DNA of 64,000 nt from Avena insularis (taxonomy: Eukaryota; Streptophyta; Magnoliopsida; Poales; Poaceae): assembly GCA_023614405.1 (NCBI GenBank), contig CM042688.1, forward strand, positions 74,386,253 through 74,450,252, read 5' to 3'. Below the pieces are notes generated by a model. The model was not told the origin of the DNA. It ran no database searches and saw only the letters and a list, made by a program, of their open reading frames with translations. The first letter of the stretch is position 1. Every line of letters starts with the position of its first letter. The position numbers and the translations under genes are program-made. Of this stretch, positions 21,739 through 31,680 are shown piece by piece.

Positions 21739-22152
21739 TCACTGTGGCGCCATGGTACGCAGTATCTTGTCTTCACGGGCCAGCCTGAGACGGAGGGATT
21801 GATTGACAGCCTCTAATTCTTTAACACGCAACTTGTAGAAAAGATTATTTCTCTCCAGCACTTTCACTTGTTCTTTAATGAGCTCATTGTTATCTTGAAG
21901 GGTTTGTATCGCCTTAAGACTCATAGAAAAACCTGATTCGGTTGTCTTCTTAATATCTTCATCAAGTTTATCAAGATAAAGTCGTAGCAACCAAAGATGT
22001 TTGGGTGTCCCTGGTGTCTCCTTATCCATCTCTTCAATCTTCAGCTTGAGGGCCTTCAACTCCCTCTTTCGATGTTCATTGTTGGCATCGAGGAACTCCA
22101 TAGGTACGATCTTGATCTCCTTGCTTTGCTCGTTATTGCTCCTGATCTCCAT
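21739..22152 (-). CDS. Coiled-coil ORF of element C, downstream of pol
   Basis: An intact 137-codon minus-strand ORF begins MEIRSNNEQSKEIKIVPMEF. It is rich in Lys, Glu and Leu with heptad-like spacing (ALKLKIEEMDKE, LYLDKLDEDIKK, ELIKEQVKVLERNN, LRVKELEAVNQSLRLRLARE), so a long coiled coil is likely. It ends LRTMAPQ. No enzyme motif is visible. It sits where Athila-like elements carry an extra, often env-like or structural, ORF after pol. It remains open although gag and pol are broken. Function is unknown. Confidence 0.55.
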   Translation of the reverse strand: MEIRSNNEQSKEIKIVPMEFLDANNEHRKRELKALKLKIEEMDKETPGTPKHLWLLRLYLDKLDEDIKKTTESGFSMSLKAIQTLQDNNELIKEQVKVLERNNLFYKLRVKELEAVNQSLRLRLAREDKILRTMAPQ

Positions 22153-22371
22153 AGGAACTTTTATCCTTGGCTTATGTCCCTTGGTTACGTGTCCTCATGT
22201 ATGAATAAGAGGTACATTGGTTTCTGGAGATTATGATTAGAGAGAGAAACAATGGCAGTATAAGGGGTGTCAGAGGTCGGTAAAACTCGTGAGAAACACC
22301 AAATTCACGCCCAAGAAAAGAATCTTAATGAAATAGGAAAAGAAATCACGAATTTGGAGGAGTCCTGCCGC

Positions 22372-22796
22372 GTAACGACCAACTATATGGGTGTGGACCG
22401 TATAGCTCCGGCCGTATAGTTGGTTTTGGGCAGATATTTCCAAATATCTCGAGTCCAGGTCGATTAAGTTACAACTCAAAACCGACAAAACTTTTTTTTT
22501 GTTTTTTAAACAAAAAAGAATATAAAATGTATGAGAGTTTAACGACCAACTATACAGCGGGAATTAATTTTCTGGTTGTATAGTTGCGACCGTATAGATC
22601 CAGACATCGAAAATCCAAAGTGTCTGAGAGTTTAACGACCAACTATACGGCGGGAGGATTTTATTCGGCCGTATAGTTGCGACCATATAGATCTAGACAT
22701 CGAAAACAATTTCACGAAGAAGATACAGAAGGTTTAACGACCAACTATACGGCGGGAGATTTTTCTCCGGCCGTATAGTTGTGACCGTATAGTTGG
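22372..22796 (+). repeat. Four-unit array of CTATACGG palindromic modules
   Basis: Four units start near 22372, 22537, 22630 and 22731. Each has TTTAACGACCAACTATACGG-like sequence (the first lacks the leading TT), a short AT-rich loop, and CCGGCCGTATAGTTG or a variant. Each unit can fold into a hairpin. The same module occurs once in every family B and C LTR. The asymmetric flank TTTAACGACC is on the plus strand here but on the minus strand in element C's LTRs. Confidence 0.85.
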
Positions 22797-23086
22797 TAAA
22801 AACCTTCAGAAACTTCAGAAAAACACGAGGAATTCAAAGGGCAAAAATTTTAGAAGTAAAATTTGTGAAAACAAATCACTTATTTGAGTAAGAATACTCA
22901 TCTTACACTTACTGTTTACTTATTCGGGGATGACAAGCACCTCCAACAACAAAGACTTCTTCTCTTTTTGAGGAATTGACCTTAGTTCATTTAATAATTC
23001 TCGTAAACAAAAATCACAAGGACTAAAGTTCCTCTAAATAAGATTGGTGTCTTGCTAGGCAAATATGGACACTGCATCCAAAACCT

Positions 23087-24693
23087 TTATTCTTGCCTCT
23101 GCATAATCTGCAACTCAAATTCTTGAAGTAAAAAGATCCAAAGGATCATTCTTGGCTGATGATTTTTCCTCTCAAGGAGTTGTTTTAAACCATCACAATC
23201 TGTATGAACTCTTACTTTTGCATCAACTATATAAGAATGAAATTTATCGCAAGAGAAAAATACAGCAAAAAATTCCCTTTCTTCCTTAGGATAATTCTTT
23301 TGAGAACTATTAAGAGTTCTACTAGCATGATGTATAATATTAAATCTGCGACATAAATGTTGTCCTAGAGTTACTCCTACAGCATCATTACTAGCTTCAC
23401 ATATTAAGTCAAAAGTCATATCCCAGATAGGTGGTTTAATGACAGGCGCATGGGATAAAGCATATTTAAGTTTATCAAAGGCTACAAGAAATTTATCATC
23501 AAAGTTAAATATTACTCCCTTTTGCAGAAGGTTAGTTAAAGATTTAGATATTCCAGAGAAATTCCTAATGAACCTTCTATAAAAACCCACATGACCAAGG
23601 AAACTTCTTATACCTTTTATATCCCTAGGTTGTGGCATTCTCTCTATGGCCTCAACCTTAGCTCTATCCACTTCAATTCCCTTACCTGATACCTTATGTT
23701 CAAGGACTATACCTTCTTTGACCATAAAATGGCACTTCTCCAAGTTTAGAACAAGATTGGTTTCTTCGCAATGCTGCAAAACTCTTTTGAGATTATCCAA
23801 GCAACAAGTAAACGAAGTTCCATAGACAGAAAAGTCATCCATAAATACTTCCATTATCAGTTTTATAAAATCCACAAAAATAGCAGTCATGCATCTTTGA
23901 AAAGTAGCTAGAGCATTACATAAACCAAAAGGCATATGATGGTAAGCATGTAAACCATAAGTACTAATGAAAGTTGTTTTAAGTTGGTCATCAGCATGAA
24001 CAGCTATTTGAGAAAAACTAGAGTATCCGTCCAAGTAGCAAAAATGAGTGTGGTTTGCTAACCTTTACAAAGTTTGATCTATGAACAGTAAAGGATAGTG
24101 ATCTTTCCTAGTTTCTTTATTCAATTTCTTGAAATCTATACATGTCCAACAATAGTTCTAGTAGGTATCAATTTATTGTTTTCATTAGGAACAATAGTAA
24201 AACCGCCCTTCTTAGGGACATAATGAACTGGACTTACCCATTCACTTTATTTTATAGGATAGATTATACCTGCATGCAGTAGGCGTATTATTCCTTTTCT
24301 TACCACTTCCTTCATTTCGGGCTTCAGTCGTCTATTAAATTCCACAACTGGTTTTGCACCTTCCTCCATGAATATTTGATGGACGGCTATCATGGGACTA
24401 ATGCCCTTCAAATCATCCATTGAGTACCCAAAGGCCTTGCGATGCTCCTTAAGTATTTTCATGAGTTCTTCTTCTTCATCTCCTAAAAGTTTAGCACTAA
24501 TAATAACACGAAATTTATTTGTGTCATCTAAAAAACTGTATTTAAGATTATTTGGTAGAGTCTTCAACTCTGGGGGTGGTAATTCCTCGTCCCCTCTCTT
24601 TTCTAGCTCTTCGAAAGCCTCATTAGTTGGAGGCCCTATAATGGGAAGTGAATTGAATTCACCTTCTAGTTCTTCTAGGGACTTGTCCTCCAT
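23087..24693 (-). pseudogene. Gypsy reverse transcriptase and partial RNase H of element C
   Basis: An N-terminal segment (24693-24247) reads KEHRKAFGYSMDDLKGISP and RRLKPEMKEVVRKGI, which precede the RT domain. A degenerate gap of about 200 bases still shows WVSPVHYVPKKGGFT near 24240. The main frame (24034-23087) has DGYSSFSQIAVH, the catalytic FMDDFSVYG, LGHVGFYRRFIRNFSGISK and the RNase H start CEASNDAVGV. FMDDFSVYG is characteristic of Athila-type RT. RNase H stops at about 23087 without an integrase. The frame is broken between 24034 and 24247, so no working enzyme is made. Confidence 0.88.
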
Positions 24694-24695
24694 AA

Positions 24696-25292
24696 CTATT
24701 TCTTCATAATTTGAGTCTTCATTTGTTTCTTCTTCTTGACTACTAAAGAAGAGAGCTGCAATTTCCTCAATAGTTTTCTCTTTCTCTTCTTCTTGTATTT
24801 GTAGAGGTCTATCTTTAAATTTGGAAAGTGGAATTCTTTTTCTGCTTCCCCATGCTTAAGAGACACAATCTCCTTTTTGAAATGAACTTTGGCACCTACA
24901 TCACTCAAAAAGTTTCTTCCAAATATAATTGGGCAAAGAGTGTCAGCTGGCATATCAACTACAAAATCGATAGGAAAGTTTTTATTGCCAATTGTGAAAG
25001 TTGCATCTTCAACTACTCCCATAGGAATTCTAAGAGTTTTATTGGCTAACATGATAGTCATATCAGTATTTTCAATTGTAGCCGATTCTATTTCTTCTTT
25101 TATTTCTAAATAGAAATCATAAGATATAACATTAACTTCGGTGCCAAGATCACATAAACCATAATGTGAAGTTTCCTTAAATATGTAGGGAATAATAGGG
25201 TTACCCACATCTTTTACCTTTGTTTTACCTTCAACCAATACAGAAGTCTCTTCATCAAGTTCAACTATGTTACAATGTGCATACATAGCCAT
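24696..25292 (-). pseudogene. Retroviral-type aspartic protease region of element C
   Basis: A 198-codon minus-strand frame contains SHYGLCDLGTEVNVISYDFY, where DLGTEV replaces the usual D-(S/L)-G-A-S active-site pattern, then IPMGVVEDATFTIGNKNFPI, DFVVDMPADTLCPIIFGRNF and LSDVGAKVHF. The spacing is that of a gag-pol protease. The C-terminus is very Lys-rich (KYKKKRKRKLLRK). It lies between gag and RT in the normal Gypsy order. Confidence 0.8.
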
Positions 25293-25469
25293 AATTACTT
25301 CCTTGGTTACCTCTTCATCTTTGGTTTCTTCCAGATGTTCCTCAACTTCTGGCAGTCTTTCCTCTTCCTTCTTCTCATGTACTGCTTTGACTTGTTCATA
25401 TTCAAAAATATGCTTCTGTGGAGTGTTAGGGAAAGGTATCTCATATGTTGGTTCTAGGGAGACCAGCGT

Positions 25470-26332
25470 TTATTTAACTTCTCTTTTCTTCTTAGGTTCA
25501 GGTGGTGGATCATACTTGACCAAACCCTCTTTTGGAGCTTTGATGTGTTCTGTAAAAGCTTTAACAACATGCAACACAAGATCTAAATCCAAATAAAGTT
25601 CTTTAGATAATTCTTTAACATGGCCCTTTTTATTATAGTCATGAATATAATCATAATCTATTTCTATGCCTCCTTCGCTTCCTAGACCAACATTCCATGA
25701 AACTCTATGATCATGAATTCTATTAAGTAAATCCCAAGCTTTAGTTATAGGAATATTCATAAAGGATCCTTTCACAAAAGAGTCTAGTTCAATTTTATTA
25801 GGTTCAATTAAACTATCATAAAAGATATCCAATAAATACCATTCAGGCAAATCATGATGAGGACATAGATTAAGTAAATCTTTAAATCTGATAAGCTCTT
25901 ACTAGTCCTTCATTAGGACGGTTCCTCCAAGTCATTATAAGACGCCTGATTCCAAAGGATTTTGATAATGGATAATATTTTGCTAGAAACTCACAGGCTA
26001 AATTATCCCAAGTAGTATTGGCTTCTGGGGTAGATATCTATACCATGAGAGAGTTGTACTAGTCAAAGTCTGACTAAAAAGTTTAACCCTTACCTCATTA
26101 GCAGTATATCCCGTCAATTGGAAAGTGCCACATATATCTTTGAAACATGCAATATGATCATATGGACCAGGATCTTCTTTATCTCCAGTAAATTGCTTCT
26201 TGTCTAGAATACCAAGTAATAGAGGATTAACCCCCTTGTCTTCTCGTTGGAGTTATCTCCTTTATTAATACCATAGGGCTTCCCAAAGTGGCTGAGTGGG
26301 TTAGCATTAGCCATATGCTCAAACTCCATCAT
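25470..26332 (-). pseudogene. gag of element C
   Basis: The minus strand starts MMEFEHMANANPLSHFGKPY at 26332. It continues with TTWDNLACEFLAKYYPLSK and RRLIMTWRNRPNEGL near 25900-26030, the Retrotrans_gag signature. The frame then shifts near 25890 into MPEWYLLDIFYDSL (25850) and runs to about 25470. Gag builds the virus-like particle. Several stops and frame shifts lie between 25860 and 26290. Confidence 0.75.
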
Positions 26333-26416
26333 GTTGGTGGAAACCTGTAACACAAAACAAAACTAAGCAAGACAAAAATAAATAAGCAAAAACTAAAAGA
26401 CCTACAACGCTTAGCG

Positions 26417-26434
26417 CCCCGACAACGGTGCTAA
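26417..26434 (-). other. Primer binding site of element C, tRNA-Asp type
   Basis: The minus strand reads TTAGCACCGTTGTCGGGG, a diverged form of TGGCGCCGTTGCCGGGGA, the complement of the 3' end of tRNA-Asp. It lies about 10 bases inside the 5' LTR, as in Athila-like elements. Confidence 0.75.
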
Positions 26435-26443
26435 AAAATAGCT

Positions 26444-27868
26444 TGATGACTGCAAGTGCACAGATCATTTATAGTTAGTTTCGAAATAAAGATATCGATC
26501 CCATAGGGAGCAGGAGTCTGAAGTCTAATAACTCTTGAATTAAATACTACAATAGAAATGCTAAATAAAGTTCTAAGTAACAAGATAAAATGCGAGTATT
26601 ATGTAAAAAGGTGTTTTGGGGGGTTTTTGGTATAAGAGAACAATAAGTAAAGTAAAATAACTGAACAAAGAAAGTAAGTATCGCGTATGTAAAAGAGATT
26701 TGAAACTGCAATGGGAAAAAGTGTTCTTAGGGAGTAGTGAATACACCACTAGCATTATAAAGAGCTAAGGTAAAGATTATTATCATGAACATTCTCAACT
26801 ATGTATGAGTGGGAGGAACTCCATATTTGAAAAAATAGGCAACAACCACTGCTCACATCATCCTCATAACCACAGCAGTCAGCAATCGAAATCAATCGAA
26901 TTACTGTGCTATTAAGGGACTTAATCCCTAGGACGTATCCCATGGCATGGATAGTGTTCCGTGAGTTTCCTCGGTTCCCAAGTTGATACGTAAGGGGTGT
27001 CAACATCTTTATAGTCACTGTAAGTGCTAACACACCTCTCTCTACCAACAATTAGTTCCCTCCATGAAGTCCCCACGAGAGGCAAATATTGAGAGGTCGA
27101 CTTCTCCCAATATCAAGATGAAGACAATCTAACACATGGTCACAGTGATGAATATCATAATAAACTTTATCTTATTTCAATTTTATACTAGGGTTTTTCC
27201 ATCTCCCCGAGAACTAATGATCTACTAAGACATGGAGGCAATAAATATTATGGCAATAACAATGGAATCTATCATAGATGAATAGTACTTGTATAAATCC
27301 ACAACGAGTATGGAAATTACAACAAGATGTAGATGGGATGGATGGAGATGGTGGTGATGCAGCGGTTGATGATGAAGATCAACGCCTTAGCCTCCCGGAT
27401 ATGTGCAGTGCGAAGGTGGATCCCCGGTGGATGAGTTCCCCCTCCGGATGCCTTCCGGAGGTGAGGTTTCAGCGATTTATGGTTGTTCTATATGTCGTCT
27501 CCCCAATCCAGCTGCACGGGATGAAACTATTTGAGGAGGCGGTGGCGGTGCCAACTATACGGAGGGAACTATACGGCTGGAATTTTATTCCTGTCGTATA
27601 GTTGGTCGTTAAACCGTCTAGATGCCTCGATCGCTTCGGGTTTTCTTCTGGTGTTATTGATATTTCCCAAATAAGCGATTTACGTTGTTTTTTACTCGTT
27701 TTCTCCCCAATATAACTGCTCCAAGAATTGTGTCCATTGTATCCATCATCTGTCCTAATCCTGATGAAAATAGTAAAAAATGTGTGCGTGAACACCGTAA
27801 AATACCAAGATCCTACATCTATAGTGCAATATAATAATATAAAACATGATGCAAATATGCACTCATCA
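26444..27868 (-). repeat. 5' LTR of element C
   Basis: This LTR of 1425 bases starts TGATGACTGCAAGTGCAC and ends GCACTCATCA on the plus strand. The palindromic module lies at 27550-27617. The TSD CCAGC follows at 27869. Confidence 0.9.
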
Positions 27869-27894
27869 CCAGCCGAAAAATCCCCTGGCCCTTA
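27869..27894 (+). pseudogene. LINE-1 part 2 (26 bases between two insertions)
   Basis: CCAGCCGAAAAATCCCCTGG followed by CCCTTA encodes PAEKSPGP, the conserved (D/E)KSPGPDG-type motif just before the LINE RT domain. It is the only LINE-1 sequence left between element C (ends 27868) and element D (starts 27895). The last five bases, CCTTA, are element D's TSD. Confidence 0.9.
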
Positions 27895-28050
27895 TGAAAG
27901 AACATTTCATGTTTTCCTATGTTATGTGTGTTAGATAACAATACTGTGGAGTTTTATCATGTGCGCTAAGTGGGCAGGAGTTTTGGGGGGGGGGGGTATC
28001 TGCCCCACCAAGGGCCGGATAATCTGGCCTACCTCATTGAACAAAGGCTT

Positions 28051-28440
28051 CCAAGGCGCGTCACTCAAGAGGGGCGGATTATCTCCCAGAAAATCCGAAC
28101 TGGGGCGGTTTTTCTTCCCCAGGCCAGATAATCCGGCTTTCGCATGGACCGGATAATCCAGCCCCCAGAATTTGACCAAAGCCTGCCAAGGCGCGTCGCT
28201 CAGAGTCCGGTCGGATTTTCTCCTGGAAAATCCGAACTGGGGCGGTTTTTCCTCCCCAGGCCTGATAATCTGGCCTTCACATGGGGCCAAATAATCCGGG
28301 CCCCAGAAGACGATCAAGGGTAAGCTCGGCGCGACACTTAGAGAGGGGCGGATTATCTACCGGATATTCCGAGTCTGGGGCGGAGTTTTCCCCAGGCCGG
28401 ATAATCCAGCCCTCACTTGGGCCGGATAATCCGGCCCCCA
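28051..28440 (+). repeat. Three tandem ~130-base modules with paired GGATAATCC palindromes
   Basis: Modules start near 28051, 28186 and 28323. Each begins with (AA)GGCGCGTC-like sequence, then a GCGGATTATCTCC-type half site, AAATCCGAACTGGGGCGG, CCCCAGGCC, and a pair of palindromes of type GGCCGGATAATCCGGCC separated by 8-9 bases. The pairs lie at about 28122-28161, 28259-28302 and 28395-28437. The array ends some 30 bases before the TATA box, so it occupies the U3 enhancer position. Confidence 0.88.
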
Positions 28441-28471
28441 AAGATTCCAACGGCTTGGTTTTGGAAGGGGG

Positions 28472-28479
28472 TATAAATA
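28472..28479 (+). promoter_or_regulatory. TATA box of element D's 5' LTR
   Basis: TATAAATA follows the palindromic modules. The same box occurs at 38958-38965 in the 3' LTR. Confidence 0.7.
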
Positions 28480-29195
28480 TCCCTCCTTCCCCAACATTCA
28501 AAACTCTTGATTCACTCGAAATTATTCAGAGACTTTGCAAGAGTTCCCATTCTAGATCTCCCACTTCAACCACCTGAAGGCTTCGATCTTTGGGGGAATT
28601 GAAGGAGGAGAGAATCTTCATCGTCATCGTGAATCAAGCGCATCAACTTCTCTCCATTCATTTGGAGAAATCCCTGATCTAGTATTCTTGTCAATATCTA
28701 GATCTTGTTCTTTGTTATTGATAACTTGTTCCTGTGGCAGCTTGTTGTCATTACGGGAGCCTCCAAGTTAACTGTGGAGTTGTGCCCCGCTAGTTGTGTA
28801 AAGGCACTGGTACCCGCCTCGAAGGTTCCCTATAGTGGAAAGGTGGATCAGGCCTTTGGTGGCGGGATCCATCGGAGAACAGGGTGAGGCCTATTGTGGC
28901 GTGGTGGTCTTAGTACCTCCCACCCCTCCAACAGAGACGTACTTCCCTTAACAAGGAAGGAATTGCGGTCAAACAAATCCTGTGTCTCCGCGTGCTTCAC
29001 TACGGTTTACCCATTCCTCTTCCACTCGCTCTTTACTCGCTAGTAGATAGGTTTGCATATAGGGAAATTCCACCTAATAGTTTATCTAGAGAATTTACCT
29101 TTTGTGCTAAGCCTAAAATTGAAAAAGCATTAAAATTTGAAGTAGCACCTATTCACCCCCCCCCCCCTCTAGGTGCCCATACGATCCATTTCAAT

Positions 29196-29207
29196 TGGTA
29201 TCAGAGC
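29196..29207 (+). other. Primer binding site of element D, initiator tRNA-Met
   Basis: TGGTATCAGAGC lies two bases inside the 5' LTR end and matches the 3' end of plant initiator tRNA-Met. Confidence 0.88.
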
Positions 29208-29245
29208 CCCGACTATTTATTCGGGCTTAGCGGCCTAAGAGAAGT

Positions 29246-30546
29246 ATGGGTACCAAGGGAGATGGGGATGAGGCTGTGGATAAGGTCACAATGGATGACC
29301 TCAAGACATTGGAAACAACCTTGTTGAAATCCTTTGAGACCAAGATGGAGGAGATGAATCAAATGATTTCTCGTCTCACATCATCCGCCACACCATCATC
29401 CAAGGATAAGGCTAACACCGGATCCAAGGATGATGAAGTGGTAGGTGAAAAACATAATGGTTCCACCTCCAAGAAGGGAAGTGGTAAGGAGGAATATAGT
29501 GAGGTTCGTCATGTATATTCCCCCGATCCACCTATCCCTCATCGTCATATAAACAATAGGGGTGATCCACCCAAGCTGACTGCATCCTCTTTTAATCAAT
29601 GGAAATTCTTAATGAAGTCTCATGTTTGCAGCTCCTCAATTGAACTTTGGAGGATTATTGAAGAGGGTCTTCATGTTGGAGATCATTCCAATCTGACAAG
29701 AAGAGAAGTTATGGACAGCCAATTGAATGCTATGGCTCTCCACATGATACAACTCAGTGTGGGTCCCAAGGACATGCCCCACATTGAACATCTCAACACA
29801 GTTAAAGAAGCTTGGGATGCCCTCACCGATCTCTTTATTGGGAATGAAAGCATGAGAAGGAATAGGTATGATGCCCTGAGTAATGAAGCTGAAGGGTTCT
29901 ACATGTTGGATGGTGAAAACCATGAAGACATGTATAGAAGACTCAAGGGCATTGCAACAACATTTAGAAAGCATGGAGCCACGAACATTGATGATGCATG
30001 GATAAAAAGAAAATATGTGAGTGCCTTAATGCCTTCCGAGCCAAGGGATTTGAAGAGCTTGCAAGGTAGACACAACTACCATCAAATGACATCCAATGAA
30101 GTCATGCAAGAAATGGCATCATTCAAAGTTGCCGCAAAGAACGCTGAAGATGCCCGGGCTCGTGCCATTGGAATGCAAAAGGGAGTCAATGTTGCTCTAA
30201 AGGCCAATGTTGTTGAGCAAGATGAGGATGAAAGAGCTTTTGAGGGGGCCTCCATGGATTGCCCCGATGAAGTCAAACGTTCTCATGGTGAGTACATGGC
30301 GTTTTACGCAAGGAACTTTTGGAAGGATCCTGCCAAGGACAAGTCGAACTCGAGTGCAAGAATGGGTCGAGTGGAAGAAGAGAAAGCGGCCCAAAACTAA
30401 GAACATGCTACAACTGTGGAGATAGGCTGCACTTTGTAGCCGAGTGTCCTTATCAAAATAGAGAAGACAATGGTGGCAGGCTCATTCTTAAAGAAAAATC
30501 CAAGGCACCTAAGAAGAAGCCATTTATTAAAAAGAATGGCCCCTAG
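29246..30546 (+). pseudogene. gag of element D, with one frameshift
   Basis: A 384-codon frame (29246-30400) opens MGTKGDGDEAVDKVTMDDLK and carries the UBN2/gag region: WRIIEEGLHVGDH, VKEAWDALTDLFIGNE, YRRLKGIATTFRKHG and WIKRKYVSALMP. It is followed in another frame (30319-30546) by the zinc knuckle CYNCGDRLHFVAEC (CX2CX4HX4C), which binds RNA in the particle. A frameshift near 30370-30400 separates the two parts. The start follows the primer site by about 40 bases, as usual in Copia elements. Confidence 0.88.
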
Positions 30547-30780
30547 AAGAAGCAACCCAAGATCGTCTTAGTGGCACAAGAAGAATACTCCTTTGCAAGT
30601 GAAGATGAAGAGGATGAAGATATTACTCACGAGGTGGCTGCTATAGCCACCACATCGACTCCATCATCTCTCTTCGACTCGCCAAACGAGAACGTCATCA
30701 ACAACAACGCCACGTGCCTTATGGCAAGAGGGTCCGAGGTATAAAGTTCTAGCTCCTCATTTCCTAAGACTAACATAAAT

Positions 30781-31119
30781 TTGGATATGGATGATCATGA
30801 TAGTCTTAAAATGAAAGAAGAAGTTATTGCTTTGGACAACATTTTCGCTAACCTGCAAGGTGAGCACAAACTCCATTTTGATGCTCTTATGAGTCAACTT
30901 GCTCAAGCCGAAGATCTTCTTAAAGAAAAGGGCATAATTGAAGGAGAAGATGCCTTGGAGATAGATTCCTTGAAGAATGCTTTGGAAGAAGAAGAGGAAG
31001 CTCGAGTATCTTTGGAAGAGAGACTCGAATCCATTGAGGAGTCACATGAAGAAGTTGTGGCTCAGCTCATCAAAGAACGTGGCAATGCTCTTACCAAGGT
31101 AAAGAAACTCAAGAAATAA
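30781..31119 (+). pseudogene. Coiled-coil segment after the gag zinc knuckle
   Basis: The 112-codon frame is acidic and Leu-rich (LKMKEEVIALDNIFANLQGE, EIDSLKNALEEEEE, SLEERLESIEESHEE), and strongly predicts a coiled coil. SIRE-type elements have an extended gag C-terminus with such segments. Stops at 30544 and at about 30741 separate it from the upstream gag frame. The sequence 31120-31680 continues as degraded gag with Lys/Asn-rich stretches and WVPKTKK. Confidence 0.65.
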
Positions 31120-31680
31120 AGGATTGAATTTGGGGCTGCTCATGCTAGCTCTCGGAGAAGTTTGATAAAGTTGACAGTGCTCACAAGGCATTGAAGAGTG
31201 ATCACTCTACTGTAAATGAGTCTCATGATCGGCTCCAAACTCAATTGAAGCTGTATGATGTACCAAGTACCTCCACATCATCTTATGGAAAATAAGATCT
31301 TGCAAGAGGTTCTCAACACAAAGGTAAAGAGGTTATTGATGAGATACTGAGCAAGCAAAGGACAAACAATAGAAAAGAAGGTCTTGGTTACATTCCCAAG
31401 ACAAAGAACAAGAAAAAAACAACAACAAGAAGAAGAAGAGTAAGACGGCTCAACCAAAGACTAGCAACATCACCAATGACAAGTCTAATTATGATGGTTT
31501 TGCAGGGGCTAACAATCCTAACTTTGAGTTATATTGCGATTATCTTGGTGATGTTTATGCTAGTTATGTAGGTTCGTATGATTGTTACATCCCTTGGTCT
31601 ATTTGGGTCCCCAAGACCCTTGTCACTAACATGAGAGGACCCATTGAAAAATGGGTACCTAAAACCAAGAAGTAACTTTC

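Larger units (their letters stand above)
17795..27868 (-). mobile_element. Element C: Athila-like Gypsy retrotransposon lacking integrase
   Basis: Two family C LTRs (17795-20690, containing a later insertion, and 26444-27868) flank 5.75 kb of internal DNA. A perfect TSD, CCAGC, is present at 17790-17794 and 27869-27873. The element reads leftwards: primer site 26417-26434, gag, protease, RT and part of RNase H, then a coiled-coil ORF and the polypurine tract at about 20692-20704. No integrase is found between RNase H (ending about 23087) and the 3' region, so it is a deletion derivative. It splits LINE-1 between DLPA and EKSPGP. Confidence 0.9.
27895..29193 (+). repeat. 5' LTR of element D
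   Basis: This LTR of 1299 bases runs from TGAAAGAACATTTCATG to ATCCATTTCA. It contains a 12-base G run near 27985, three tandem modules with paired palindromes (28051-28440), and a TATA box at 28472. It differs from the 3' LTR by scattered substitutions and by one extra ~24-base palindrome unit at about 28412-28436. Confidence 0.92.

Noticed and set aside
22372..22796. CRISPR-like spaced repeats
   Set aside because: The units are eukaryotic retroelement hairpins with the same module in the LTRs; there is no constant repeat with unique spacers and no cas gene.
20000..27000. Host genes among the medium-length plus-strand ORFs
   Set aside because: All plus-strand frames here are shadows of minus-strand gag-pol or lie in AT-rich retroelement DNA.
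27979..27997. Twelve-base G run as a functional element
   Set aside because: Homopolymer length is error-prone in assemblies and varies between the two LTRs; only its presence is reliable.
28051..28440. Tandem repeats taken as a minisatellite unrelated to the element
   Set aside because: The same modules occur in both LTRs at the same position, so they belong to the LTR promoter region.
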